Below, piece by piece: positions 17,101-25,255 of a stretch of DNA of 64,000 bases. Numbering within the stretch: the stretch's first letter is position 1; each line of letters begins with the position of its first letter. The notes beneath the pieces are model-generated. The model had not been told where the DNA came from and ran no database searches. It saw only the letters and a program-made list of their open reading frames with translations. Source of the stretch: Desulfobacter curvatus DSM 3379 (GTDB lineage: Bacteria; Desulfobacterota; Desulfobacteria; Desulfobacterales; Desulfobacteraceae); the NCBI RefSeq assembly GCF_000373985.1, contig NZ_KB893057.1:1-64000 (forward strand), in the 5' to 3' direction. The position numbers and the translations under genes were made by a program.

Positions 17101-18106
17101 TGCACCTTTGGATATTACAGGGCAGGTGGATCCTCTAAAAGACAATCGTTTTGTTGATCTGACCATCTCCTTTAAAAATATCGAGCTGCCTAAATTTAAT
17201 GTCTATTCCAAAAAGTTTCTGGGGTATGAAATTGAAAAGGGAAAACTGATCCTGGATTTGCATTACAATATAGATCAGGATAAGCTGAATTCAAGCAATC
17301 GCGTCCTGTTTGACCAGTTGACTCTGGGCAAGAAAGTGGACAGTAAGGATGCAACCTCTCTTCCTATTGAATTCGCCATTTCCTTACTTAAAAATTCCAA
17401 GGGCGAAATTGACCTGGATCTGCCCATTACCGGGGATATCAGTGATCCCAAATTTCATTTCGGAAAAGTTGTGGGAACGGTTCTGAGAAATTTCATTATG
17501 GGAATTGTGACGGCCCCGTTTAAATTTTTAGGCAACCTTGTGGGTGTCGGCAGTGGTCAGGATCTGGGATATGTGACGTTTGATCCGGGAAAAAGCCGGC
17601 TTGGTCAGGCCCAGAAAGAAAAACTGGACAAGCTTATAACGGTTCTGGGTAAAAAACCGAGCCTGAAGCTTGAAATCATGAGCCTGTACAATAACCGATA
17701 CGATGGTGAGCAGTTAAGATATGAGGCTTTTGAAGCCATGGTCTTGTCCTTGGACAAAAAATTGCCCGCAGACGGTACGGTGAAACTGGCTGATTTGGAT
17801 GAAGAGAAACGTACCCGTCTCATTGAAAAGTCTTATGACAGGGCCCAGTTCCCCAAACCCAGGGACGCATCCGGAAAGGAAAAAGAGTTGACTCTTGATG
17901 AAAAAGAAAAGCTTCTGGTTACCAGCATGCCCCTGGATGGGGATGCCTTAAGTGCGCTTGGGCGGGAACGTGGGCATGAAGTCGCTCGTTATCTGACAGA
18001 AACGGGCAAGATTGATATAAGACGTGTCTTTGTTACAGAGCCTGATCCTGTTGCTGAAGATGAAGAAAATAATGCCAGGATTAAGGCGACATTTAATTTG
18101 AAATGA
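14138..18106 (+). CDS. Giant AsmA-like DUF748 envelope protein
   Basis: A 1322-residue protein with an uncleaved N-terminal anchor (VALSAAALFIFYLLLTGLV, residues about 10-30). The rest is predicted to be periplasmic: several DUF748/AsmA-type beta-rich segments with repeats of the kind FTLEARVKNFSIES and LNISDLLEG. About 110 residues (roughly 345-455) are a Pro/Ala/Glu/Gln-rich linker of low complexity. The C-terminal 230 residues include PFKFLGNLVG, then YVTFDPGKSRLGQAQKEKLDKL, resembling the start of an OmpA-like domain. Related AsmA superfamily proteins bridge inner and outer membranes and move phospholipid; that role is inferred. The ATG at 14138 follows GGGGAGAAG; a GTG lies one codon upstream. 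The LUD gene begins seven bases after the stop. Confidence 0.88.
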   Translation: MKKYFTVKKVALSAAALFIFYLLLTGLVAPWAGKRIAVNSLTETLGRQTRIESISFNPFTLEARVKNFSIESKINGENLASVQEIYLNLSTTSLFHLAPVISDIQVTAPEFSLHLNKDNTLNISDLLEGQKTTAAPEPETAEDEPGALFEIKVSNVKITGGALVFTDHIRSVTHSVAQLNFDLPFVSTMEKDLATPIKAVMSCLMDKARVDVDVTGVPFDVTRKLSFSLNMLPLDLNTFAPYIDLPAPYKIKSAGNLALTVSGQYEIPNGKAAEDQMLAVNLKTLVKNIDLDSVAGGNLFACPQLTVEASSRNVFDMNFLVDKMSIGQASLFVERNAQGGINLIPPGPGTKAASPPQTSTRTPDALNSGTQAEVSPDQAAQADTAAAENETTQADEIQSPAVSADYSKIDGADAAPPVPHTVANENVPASSEQIAEIPSETDTGGVPVIQNQAAPVQENNDSLNPVIALSLPFTVTINQAAVKRMHIRFRDKMVSPEVVKEISSLDFILTDVHLGAKAAGKYDLHILTGDDEEIKTAGDFHIQNDLAVNGTVSVNGIDLNNFRPYLAPYLGDNVTLENVAAALNFKVGLSQAGLGVNIADGRVILDKFGLTEQGKKEPLAQFDQLALSRISCNLLKQEAEVGLVELHKAQVEVNRDKNGRMDLLTAIEQALKTGADSGQTVTTAKPVQTKQALTTQGEQNVSAPAWIATIHKTVLDRCQAQFIDQAKKEPVKVIMKDIGVTVENISTKKGEKATFKASMTNKNEGEINLDGSFDISGPAATVNIDLNRIDVNTAEPYFTDFLKISISKGYLDTKGTVVMTPAKKKNDPPTITYKGRVSLNNFLSKNKVDDTDFFACKSLYATGMDISVNPMKVIIKEIALTDFYQRAILNKDAQLNYKEIMVEQPEDKTAAKNKPKNRAASGKENGSAMPDIRIDAITLQGGHINFSDYFTKPNFTANMTEIAGSLTGLSSRGNTHAQLVLKGVHGGYAPLDITGQVDPLKDNRFVDLTISFKNIELPKFNVYSKKFLGYEIEKGKLILDLHYNIDQDKLNSSNRVLFDQLTLGKKVDSKDATSLPIEFAISLLKNSKGEIDLDLPITGDISDPKFHFGKVVGTVLRNFIMGIVTAPFKFLGNLVGVGSGQDLGYVTFDPGKSRLGQAQKEKLDKLITVLGKKPSLKLEIMSLYNNRYDGEQLRYEAFEAMVLSLDKKLPADGTVKLADLDEEKRTRLIEKSYDRAQFPKPRDASGKEKELTLDEKEKLLVTSMPLDGDALSALGRERGHEVARYLTETGKIDIRRVFVTEPDPVAEDEENNARIKATFNLK

Positions 18107-18112
18107 GGAATA

Positions 18113-18766
18113 ATGACAGATCCCATAAATAATTACTGGCAGCTGAAGCTGGAAGCCGTAAAGCAACGTCTTGAAGCCAATACGTTTGACGTTTATATTG
18201 CTGATTCCGCAGAAAAGGCCAAGGAAATAGCCTTGAGCACCATCATTCCGCCCCTGGGGGCAAAGAGCGTGTCCTGGGGTGGTTCTGTCTCTTTTGTGTC
18301 CACAGGTCTTTTCCATGCCTTAAAGGACAACCCCGATTTTGAAGTGATGGACACTTTTGATACAAGTTTACCGGCAGAGCAGAAATTTGAACTGCGCAGG
18401 CGTTCCCTGATGGCCGATTTGTTTATCACCGGGACAAACGCCATTACCGAAGACGGCCGGTTGGTCAATCTGGATATGATCGGCAACCGGGTGGCAGCTA
18501 TCATGTGGGGACCCAAACATGTGCTGCTCATTGTGGGCCGTAACAAGATCTGCGGGAATATTGAAGATGCCATGTACCGGGTTAAAAATTATGCGGCGCC
18601 TGTAAACTGCATGAAACTTGACAAGAAAACACCTTGTGCCAAAAAGGGGTTCTGCCACGATTGTTCAAGCCCGGACAGAATTTGTAATTACTGGACCATA
18701 ACGGAAAAATCCTTTCAACAAGGCCGGATAAAGATCATACTTGTCAATGAGGACCTGGGATTCTAA
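18113..18766 (+). CDS. LUD-domain protein (lactate utilization/DUF162 family)
   Basis: A 217-residue LUD-domain protein. Visible family features are AKEIALSTIIPPLGAKSVSWGGSVSF, the central DLFITGTNAITEDGRLVNLDMIGNRVAA block and GPKHVLLIVGRNKI, followed by a Cys-rich stretch (CAKKGFCHDCSSPDRIC) that may bind metal. LutC-type subunits help oxidise lactate, but standalone LUD proteins of this size are common in anaerobes and have no firm role. It begins seven bases after the DUF748 gene, with TGAGGAA as ribosome site, and its stop overlaps the stop of the convergent polymerase gene by four bases. Confidence 0.9.
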   Translation: MTDPINNYWQLKLEAVKQRLEANTFDVYIADSAEKAKEIALSTIIPPLGAKSVSWGGSVSFVSTGLFHALKDNPDFEVMDTFDTSLPAEQKFELRRRSLMADLFITGTNAITEDGRLVNLDMIGNRVAAIMWGPKHVLLIVGRNKICGNIEDAMYRVKNYAAPVNCMKLDKKTPCAKKGFCHDCSSPDRICNYWTITEKSFQQGRIKIILVNEDLGF

Positions 18767-20235
18767 TATCGGATTTCAAAATGTGTTAATGCATGATCCA
18801 CTGGAACCGTTCGGGTGTTGACATCCTTTACTTCTGAAAACGTGGCTCCTTTGCGGCACCAGGCCAGCATATCCTGTATATTTCCCTGCTCACCCTGGAA
18901 CAGGGCATGGACAGATCCGTCGGGCATATTTCTGACATAACCTGAGAGCCGGCGGTCCTGGGCGGCCAGGTGGGTTTCATGCCTGAAGCATACGCCCTGG
19001 ACCCTTCCTGTAATATTGACTTCCACAGCACAAAGCGGGTTCATTTTCTGGTCTCCTATGTATTTGTTTGAAACTTTATAGTTTTTTAGGTTTGCTTTTT
19101 TTAGGGCATCCGGGCCGAATTTTGCGAGAACCGAATCCATGGCCCGGTCCACATCCTCCCATTGTCTGCTATTTATTTGGTTTTTATCTGTAAATAAAGA
19201 CAGTTGTACGGGCGTTTCCCGGTTCCGGAATTCAGATACCCCCACTCCCACCAGACGGATTTTTTTTGTAATTTTTAGATTATTATATAATGATACGGCC
19301 TGGTCAAAAATTGCATTGGATGAGCAGATCCATGTTTCAAGTGTTTTGCTCCGGGTGATCTGGGAAAAATCGGAGAATTTAAGTTTAATGCTGACCGTTT
19401 TGCATCTTTGGTTGCCGGCCCGCAGTTCAGTGCCGACTCTATGTGCCTGGGCAAGAAGCACTGATTTTACGTCCCGGGGATTTGAAATATCCCGGGACAA
19501 CGTGACTTCACCGGAGATGGATTTTCGGGGCCTTTCCGGTTCTATGGGGGTGGCATCAATCCCTTGGGCCAGCTGGAACAGCCTTTGTCCGAAGCTGCCG
19601 AATTTGTTGTTTAACAGCTTGGGATCAAATTTCTTCACATCGCCTAAGGTTTCGATTTGAAGGTTTTGCATCTGGGCCATGGCCTTGGCGCCGACGCCCG
19701 GCACCTTACTGATGAGAAGGGTGTCAATCACCTGGGCCATGTCCTTTCGGGAGATAATGGTCAGCCCGTCCGGCTTGTTCATATCCGATGCGATTTTTGC
19801 AAGAAACCGGACCGGTGCCCCGCCTACTGAGCAGGTCAGGGCGAGCTGATTGACAATTGCCGTTTTGATTTTTTTTGCTGCCTGTTCAGGCGTTCCGATC
19901 AGTTTTTCACAGCCCGTGATGTCCAGAAAGGCTTCATCAATGGAAACAGGCTCCACCAAAGGGGAAAACTGCCTTAAAATCCCCATGATCTTTCTTGAAT
20001 CCCGGGCATATTTTTCCCGGCTGCCCGGCTGGATAATGAGATGCGGGCATCTCTGTTTGGCTTGAAATACCGGCATGGCTGAGTGGATGCCGAATTTTCT
20101 TGCCTCGTAACTGGCCGCAGATACCACACTGCGGCTGGAATGCCCTGCCACAATAACGGGTTTACCCAAAAGGTCCGGGTTATCCCGCTGTTCCACTGAA
20201 GCAAAAAATGCATCCATGTCCACATGGAGGATCAT
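18763..20235 (-). CDS. dinB: DNA polymerase IV fused to acylphosphatase
   Basis: A 490-residue fusion. Residues 1-395 or so are a Y-family translesion polymerase: metal ligands in HVDMDAFFASVE (Asp6, Asp8), the SIDEAF motif (Asp100-Glu101), the helix-hairpin-helix region SKVPGVGAKAMAQM and a little-finger domain. Residues 398-490 are a complete acylphosphatase: GRVQGVCFRHET with the catalytic Arg and GYVRNMPDGSV with the Asn. Met398 (19044) is preceded on the minus strand by GGAGACCAGAAA, a usable ribosome site, so the acylphosphatase could also be made alone as a 93-residue protein. GAGGAG precedes the main ATG. I saw no LexA box in the 115-base gap to the divergent transporter gene. Confidence 0.93.
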   Translation of the reverse strand: MILHVDMDAFFASVEQRDNPDLLGKPVIVAGHSSRSVVSAASYEARKFGIHSAMPVFQAKQRCPHLIIQPGSREKYARDSRKIMGILRQFSPLVEPVSIDEAFLDITGCEKLIGTPEQAAKKIKTAIVNQLALTCSVGGAPVRFLAKIASDMNKPDGLTIISRKDMAQVIDTLLISKVPGVGAKAMAQMQNLQIETLGDVKKFDPKLLNNKFGSFGQRLFQLAQGIDATPIEPERPRKSISGEVTLSRDISNPRDVKSVLLAQAHRVGTELRAGNQRCKTVSIKLKFSDFSQITRSKTLETWICSSNAIFDQAVSLYNNLKITKKIRLVGVGVSEFRNRETPVQLSLFTDKNQINSRQWEDVDRAMDSVLAKFGPDALKKANLKNYKVSNKYIGDQKMNPLCAVEVNITGRVQGVCFRHETHLAAQDRRLSGYVRNMPDGSVHALFQGEQGNIQDMLAWCRKGATFSEVKDVNTRTVPVDHALTHFEIRY

Positions 20236-20350
20236 GGGATGAAAACTCCTCTTGGATCAGGTTAAAAATTGCTGTATTGTTTTACTTTTTGAAAATTGCT
20301 GTCAAGGATTGATTGTAATCTTTTTACACGCTCGGGAAGATATAATAAAG

Positions 20351-22240
20351 ATGCTGTCCAGACGGGTTCTATTTGCAATATCGGCTATTCTTTTGTTTAG
20401 CCTTTTAGGCGGGTTGTTGGGATGTTCATCATCAGACCGGCCCCAAGATGCGCCCTCATCTGAACTGCCTTCCAATGCGGGGCTTGCACCCCTGGTGTAT
20501 CAAAAATTGCCGGATAATATACAATGGCTCACCAATGATACAGACCCGGTGTTTGCCTCGGACAACGCTGAAAAAGGCGGGATGATCCGGGAAGCCATCA
20601 TAAATTTCCCCATGACCTTCAGGGTGGTGGGGCCGGATTCCAACGGCTCTTTCAGAAGCGCAATTTTGAACAATCAGCTCGCTTTGATCAATATTCATCC
20701 GGTCTCCCGGCGAATTATCCCCGAGCTTGCTACCTACTGGGCCTATGATTCTGATAAAAAAACCATGTATTTCAAGCTGGACCCTGGAGCCCTGTGGTCA
20801 GACGGGGTGCCGGTTACCGCCAGGGACTATTTGTATACCCTTACGTTCATGCGTTCTGAACATATTGTGGCACCCTGGTATAATGATTACTACACCCGGG
20901 AGATCGAATCCGTTACCGCCTTTGACGACTACACCATTGCGGTAAAAAGCACCAAGGCCGTGCCGGACCTTTATCTGAAACTTGGCATCAGTCCAACGCC
21001 TGAACATTTTTTTAAAAAACTGGGGGGTGATTTTGTATCTCGGTTCAACTGGGCGGTCGTGCCCAATACCGGGGCGTATCAGATCAGTGACTTTAAAAAA
21101 GGGCGGTTTATCCGTTTTCTTCGTAAAAAACAGTGGTGGGCAAAAAATCGGCGGTATTTTAAAAACCGGTTTAATGTGGATTCGGTGCTTTTTACGGTAA
21201 TCCGTGATTTCAACATGCAGTGGGAATATTTTAAGAAAGGCCGGCTGGATACCTTTGGTATGGTGCTGCCCAAATTCTGGCACCAGAAATCCAACACCCC
21301 GGTTATTAATAAAGGATATGTGGAACGGATTTGGTTTTTTAATGATCTGGAACAGCCGTCCAGGGGACTGTGGCTGAACCTGGATCGGTCCATATTCAAG
21401 GATATTCGGGTCAGGCAGGCCTTTGCCCATGCCATGAACATGGATAAGGTGATCAAGCAGGTTTTACGGGGGGATTATTTCCGATTGCCCCAGGCTTTTT
21501 ATGGCTATGGCGACTATACGGATTACACCATTAAACCCCGTGGGTACGATATTTCAAAGGTAGAAGCGCTGATGAACCAGGCCGGCTGGCACAGAGGGCC
21601 GGACGGCATCTGGCAGAAAGGGGATATGCGATTCTCCGTTACCGTTACCTATTATCTGGAAGAGCATATGCCCCGGTTGGCCGTCTTGAAGGAAGAAGCG
21701 CTCAAGGCCGGCATTGACCTGGAGCTGGAACGTCTTGATCCCACGGCCATGTTCAAGAAAACCCTGGAAAAAAAACATGATGTGGCCTGGATGGGGTGGA
21801 GTACCGGTATGCGGCCCTCCTTTTGGCAGGGGTGGCACTCGGACAACGCACACAAACCCCAGACCAACAACATTACCAACACGGATGACCCTGAACTGGA
21901 CAAACTCATTGACCGGTACCGGGACAGCCTGGATGAGCAGGAGCGCATCAATCTGTCCAAAACGATTCAAGATAAGATTCATGATATCTGTGCGTATGTA
22001 CCTTCTTATATGGTACCCTATGTCCGATTGGCATATTGGCGGTGGATGCGGTTGCCTGCATTTCACGGCACCCCTGTGTCCGATGGTTTGTTTGATCCTT
22101 TTGCCTCGGATACGGGAGGGCTTTTTTGGATTGATGAGCACATTCGGCAACAGACCCTTGCCGCCGTGAAAGCGGGACAGGTGTTTGCCCCCGTCACCAT
22201 CATTGACGACAAATATAAAAGAAAGGGCCGTTCAGAATGA
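20351..22240 (+). CDS. YejA-like peptide-binding lipoprotein (SBP family 5)
   Basis: A 629-residue extracellular binding protein. The signal peptide ends in a lipobox (LLGGLLGCSSS), so it is anchored as a lipoprotein. The family-5 core is long: LDPGALWSDGVPVTARDYLYTL, the KKQWWAKNRRYFKNRFNVDSV block and LNLDRSIFKDIRVRQAFAHAMN resemble YejA, which feeds peptides such as microcin C to YejBEF. The ATG at 20351 gives a normal signal peptide; the earlier start at 20252 does not. A GGAAG site lies upstream. It overlaps the downstream ATPase gene (ATGA). The permease genes that normally follow are missing here. Confidence 0.88.
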   Translation: MLSRRVLFAISAILLFSLLGGLLGCSSSDRPQDAPSSELPSNAGLAPLVYQKLPDNIQWLTNDTDPVFASDNAEKGGMIREAIINFPMTFRVVGPDSNGSFRSAILNNQLALINIHPVSRRIIPELATYWAYDSDKKTMYFKLDPGALWSDGVPVTARDYLYTLTFMRSEHIVAPWYNDYYTREIESVTAFDDYTIAVKSTKAVPDLYLKLGISPTPEHFFKKLGGDFVSRFNWAVVPNTGAYQISDFKKGRFIRFLRKKQWWAKNRRYFKNRFNVDSVLFTVIRDFNMQWEYFKKGRLDTFGMVLPKFWHQKSNTPVINKGYVERIWFFNDLEQPSRGLWLNLDRSIFKDIRVRQAFAHAMNMDKVIKQVLRGDYFRLPQAFYGYGDYTDYTIKPRGYDISKVEALMNQAGWHRGPDGIWQKGDMRFSVTVTYYLEEHMPRLAVLKEEALKAGIDLELERLDPTAMFKKTLEKKHDVAWMGWSTGMRPSFWQGWHSDNAHKPQTNNITNTDDPELDKLIDRYRDSLDEQERINLSKTIQDKIHDICAYVPSYMVPYVRLAYWRWMRLPAFHGTPVSDGLFDPFASDTGGLFWIDEHIRQQTLAAVKAGQVFAPVTIIDDKYKRKGRSE

Positions 22241-23253
22241 ATCAAAAGGATTGTCCACCGCTTTTAGCTGTTAAACATCTTGGGGTTGCATTTGAGACCG
22301 ATCAGGGACAGGTCCTTGCCGTGGATGATGTCAGTTTTGAACTTACGTCCGGCCAGGTACTGGGTATTGCCGGGGAATCCGGGTGCGGCAAGAGCGTGAC
22401 GGCCTTGAGTTTAATGCGGCTGTTGCCAAAGCCTGTGTCAAAAATTAAAGAAGGAGAGATCCTGTTCAAAGGGCAAAACCTGCTTGACCTTTCCACTGAC
22501 GCCCTAGGTAAAATCCGGGGCAAGAAAATATCCATGATTTTCCAGGAACCCATGACCGCATTAAACCCGGTTCACACCGTAGGCCGCCAGATCGTTGAAA
22601 GTTATTCCCTGCATTCCCCGGGCATGGGAGAAAAAGAAAAAATCAGGGCGTCGTCACAGATGCTTGCAAAGGTGGGAATCCCAGATGCCCGGCAGGTCAT
22701 GAAAAAGTATCCCCATCAATTGTCCGGTGGGATGCGCCAGCGGGTCATGATCGGTATGGCGCTTGCTTGTGAACCCGATATTCTTATTGCCGATGAGCCG
22801 ACCACGGCCCTGGATGTAACCGTGCAGGCCCAGATTATGGATCTCATTTTTCAATTTCGGGATAAAACGGGGATGGCTGTGATTTTAATTACCCATGATC
22901 TTGGACTGATTGCAGAGAACTGCGACCGGGTTGTTATCATGTATGCCGGTACCGTGGCGGAGAGCGCCTCTGTGACAACCCTGTTTCGGAATCCCTTTCA
23001 CCCTTACACCAAAAAACTTTTGCAATCCATACCCTCCCGGGCCCAAACGGCGAAAGAGCCGCTTCCCACCATTCCCGGAAATGTGCCTGCTTTGTCTGAA
23101 ATGCCTGCCGGGTGTCGGTTTGCAAAACGTTGCGAACATGCATATACACCGTGCGAAAAGCATCTCCCCCGGCTGATATCCGTCTCTTCCGACCATTTTG
23201 CCGCGTGTCATTTGGCACATTCCGGCGGAAAAAAATCAAATTTTAATAAATAA
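22237..23253 (+). CDS. Oligopeptide ABC transporter ATPase, OppD/DppD type
   Basis: A 338-residue cytosolic ATPase. GESGCGKSVTALSLM is Walker A, LSGGMRQRVMIGMAL the ABC signature, DILIADEPTTALDV Walker B, and ITHDLG the H-loop. The C-terminal Opp/Dpp extension (GCRFAKRCEHAYTPCEKHLP) holds a Cys cluster as in iron-sulfur-containing OppD/DppD subunits. Its ATG overlaps the stop of the binding-protein gene. With the second ATPase at 24037 it would form a heterodimer under permeases encoded elsewhere. Confidence 0.94.
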   Translation: MNQKDCPPLLAVKHLGVAFETDQGQVLAVDDVSFELTSGQVLGIAGESGCGKSVTALSLMRLLPKPVSKIKEGEILFKGQNLLDLSTDALGKIRGKKISMIFQEPMTALNPVHTVGRQIVESYSLHSPGMGEKEKIRASSQMLAKVGIPDARQVMKKYPHQLSGGMRQRVMIGMALACEPDILIADEPTTALDVTVQAQIMDLIFQFRDKTGMAVILITHDLGLIAENCDRVVIMYAGTVAESASVTTLFRNPFHPYTKKLLQSIPSRAQTAKEPLPTIPGNVPALSEMPAGCRFAKRCEHAYTPCEKHLPRLISVSSDHFAACHLAHSGGKKSNFNK

Positions 23254-23256
23254 TCC

Positions 23257-23284
23257 TTGATTTTTAAGCAAAAGCTAATAATAT
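23257..23284 (+). promoter_or_regulatory. Candidate sigma-70 promoter of the cold-shock gene
   Basis: TTGATT (23257-23262) and TAATAT (23279-23284) with a 16-base spacer. Transcription would begin near 23291, leaving a leader of about 118 bases, the long 5' leader typical of cspA-type genes. Confidence 0.45.
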
Positions 23285-23408
23285 ACATTCAAAGCTGCGA
23301 AATGCAGGGCTTTGAAAGTTTCGTTCTAAGGGCTGGACCCCATTGTTGGCGTGGCAGGACCTGAGTTTGAAACTAAATTTATTCACTACAAGTAAGGAGA
23401 GAGTCGCA

Positions 23409-23609
23409 ATGGCAAATGGGATCGTAAAGTGGTTTAATGATGCAAAGGGGTACGGATTTATTGAGCAGGAGGAGGGACCTGACGTATTCGTGCATCATAC
23501 CGGCATCAATGCAACAGGCTTTAAATCTCTTAATGAGGGTGACCGGGTCACTTTTGATGTAGAGGACGGACAGAAAGGGCCTGCAGCGGTCAATGTAACT
23601 GTCCAGTAA
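23409..23609 (+). CDS. CspA-family cold-shock protein
   Basis: A 66-residue OB-fold RNA chaperone. GIVKWFNDAKGYGFIEQEEGPDVFVHH contains RNP1 (KGYGFI) and RNP2 (VFVHH), and the length is normal. AAGGAGAG fixes the ATG at 23409; a longer TTG frame from 23343 is rejected. It sits between the two ATPase genes of one peptide transporter, with its own likely promoter upstream and a terminator downstream, so it is probably an independent unit. Confidence 0.96.
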   Translation: MANGIVKWFNDAKGYGFIEQEEGPDVFVHHTGINATGFKSLNEGDRVTFDVEDGQKGPAAVNVTVQ

Positions 23610-23619
23610 GACTATTCTC

Positions 23620-23662
23620 AAAGGGTTTTTGAACAACGGTTTTGTTCGGAAGCCCTTTTTTT
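23620..23662 (+). terminator. Rho-independent terminator after the cold-shock gene
   Basis: The arms AAAGGGTTTTTGAACAA and TTGTTCGGAAGCCCTTT pair with few mismatches around a short loop and end in a run of T. Position and orientation fit termination of the cold-shock transcript. Confidence 0.85.
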
Positions 23663-24036
23663 GCGTCCTTTTTTTTACCATTTCTTTAAAATCCGTTCTT
23701 AATTATGTCTTTTCTGTCCGTGATCATAACCCATGTCTCCATATTCAAGAAAGAGCAAAATAGAACAAATTTTGTAATAATTCAATTGAAAAAATGTAAA
23801 TTTTTGTTTTATTTTTAATGGTTAGTTTTTTCTACCATAGCTGCGGCCTTGGGTGTTTTGAAGTATCTTGTTTTTTTTGCACCTGTCGTGCTATTTTCCG
23901 GGTGCAGGTCATTTGGAAATTGCGTTTATAAGAAAGTCTGGGTAAGTTACTCAGATTTTTCAAGCTTTGTTGTGGGCCGAAGTCTTGGTGTAGATAGACC
24001 AAGGACGGCCCGTGGCCGTTATACGGAAAAGGATGA
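23663..24036. other. AT-rich spacer before the second ATPase gene
   Basis: No gene supported. A TTGAAA box at 23786 has only weak -10 partners. An 81-residue frame from 23849 with a lipobox-like LFSGC runs through repeat B and into the ATPase gene, so it is not called. Repeat B copy 3 occupies 23957-24021, ending just before the ATPase ribosome site. Confidence 0.55.
23957..24021 (-). repeat. Dispersed repeat B, copy 3
   Basis: The best-folded copy. On the minus strand the outer stem GGGCCG/CGGCCC encloses the inner stem CTTGGT/ACCAAG with loop CTATCTAC, followed by CCCACAAC-AAAG-CTTG. It lies immediately upstream of the second ATPase gene (24037), in reverse orientation. Confidence 0.7.
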
Positions 24037-25038
24037 ATGGGACACTCAGACTATGCAGCAAGCTGCCGACCGATTCTGGATATTCAGCATCTGAAAAAAT
24101 ATTTTCCGGTCACTTCGGGTGTTTTCATGCGCCGGACCGGTAATGTTCATGCGGTGGACGATGTCAGTTTTTCGGTTTTCAAGGGGGAAACCCTTGGTAT
24201 CGTGGGAGAATCCGGGTGCGGAAAAACCACATTGGGGCGGTGTATCATGGGGTTGTATCCTTTGACACAGGGGCGCATTCTTCTGGATGGAGAACCATTG
24301 TCCTCCATGACCCGGAAAATGCGTAAAGCGTTTTCAACCCGGGCGCAGATGATTTTTCAGGACCCCTTTGAATCCTTAAATCCCAGGCAGACCGTACGTC
24401 AGATCCTGGAAGAAAAATTTCGTATCCACGGGGTGTCTAAACAAAAAACGGCTATTCAGGTTGCGTCGTTACTGGAGCAGGTGGGCCTTGACCCTGGGGC
24501 TTTGACCAAATATCCCCATGAGTTTTCAGGGGGGCAGCGCCAACGCATCGGTATTGCCCGGGCCATCAGCATGACCCCACAGATTGTTATCTGTGATGAA
24601 CCGGTTTCCGCCCTGGATGTCTCGGTTCAGTCAAAGATTTTGAATCTGTTGCTGAACCTGCAGTCTGAAATGGACCTTACTTACCTGTTTATTTCCCATG
24701 ATTTGTCGGTGGTCCGCCACATGTCTGATCGCATTATTGTCATGTATCTGGGCCGTATCATGGAAATTGCGGATGCCCAAAAGGTATATAACCATCCGGG
24801 CCATCCCTACACAAAAGCATTGTTGGAGGCTGTCCCCGTAGCCGATCCGGATCATCCTTCAAACAGAACCCCGCTTAAAGGTGAAATCCCTTCAGCGGAA
24901 CATCCGCCTTTGGGCTGTAGATTTTCTTCCCGATGTCCCGTGGCTCGGCCTCTATGTTTTGAGAAGGCGCCAACGCTTGCTGTCCGTCACCATGACCCGG
25001 AGCATCTGACGGCCTGCCATTTCCCCTTGTCCGATTAA
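24037..25038 (+). CDS. Oligopeptide ABC transporter ATPase, OppF/DppF type
   Basis: A 333-residue cytosolic ATPase. Walker A is GESGCGKTTLGRCI, the signature FSGGQRQRIGIARAI, Walker B IVICDEPVSALDV and the H-loop ISHDLS. The C-terminus has the Opp/Dpp extension with GCRFSSRCPVARPLC. AAAGGA precedes the ATG at 24037. It should pair with the ATPase at 22237, from which it is separated by the cold-shock gene, a terminator and repeat B; separate expression is therefore likely. No permease genes are in the window. Confidence 0.93.
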   Translation: MGHSDYAASCRPILDIQHLKKYFPVTSGVFMRRTGNVHAVDDVSFSVFKGETLGIVGESGCGKTTLGRCIMGLYPLTQGRILLDGEPLSSMTRKMRKAFSTRAQMIFQDPFESLNPRQTVRQILEEKFRIHGVSKQKTAIQVASLLEQVGLDPGALTKYPHEFSGGQRQRIGIARAISMTPQIVICDEPVSALDVSVQSKILNLLLNLQSEMDLTYLFISHDLSVVRHMSDRIIVMYLGRIMEIADAQKVYNHPGHPYTKALLEAVPVADPDHPSNRTPLKGEIPSAEHPPLGCRFSSRCPVARPLCFEKAPTLAVRHHDPEHLTACHFPLSD

Positions 25039-25255
25039 CCTGGTTTTCTTCAAAGATTATGTTTTCGTGAGGGGGTGTCAATGGTTTGAGGGGGGGTTGC
25101 GAAAAAACAGGCATAATGCTAAAAGTTTCCAAAATTTAAGGAAACGGGCCATGATTTGCTTCTTTTTCTTATCTTTGTTTTGAAAAATTTTTGAAGGAAA
25201 AATTCCCAAAATACATACACCGGCTCATGGCAGTGGGTCACAATGGGAATATAAA

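Noticed and set aside
20236..20350. LexA box for dinB
   Set aside because: Only a direct repeat AAAATTGCTGT (20265 and 20292) is seen; no CTGT-N8-ACAG type site.
23849..24094. 81-codon frame with lipobox-like LFSGC
   Set aside because: It runs through repeat B and overlaps the ATPase start; the start is a non-ATG codon without ribosome site.
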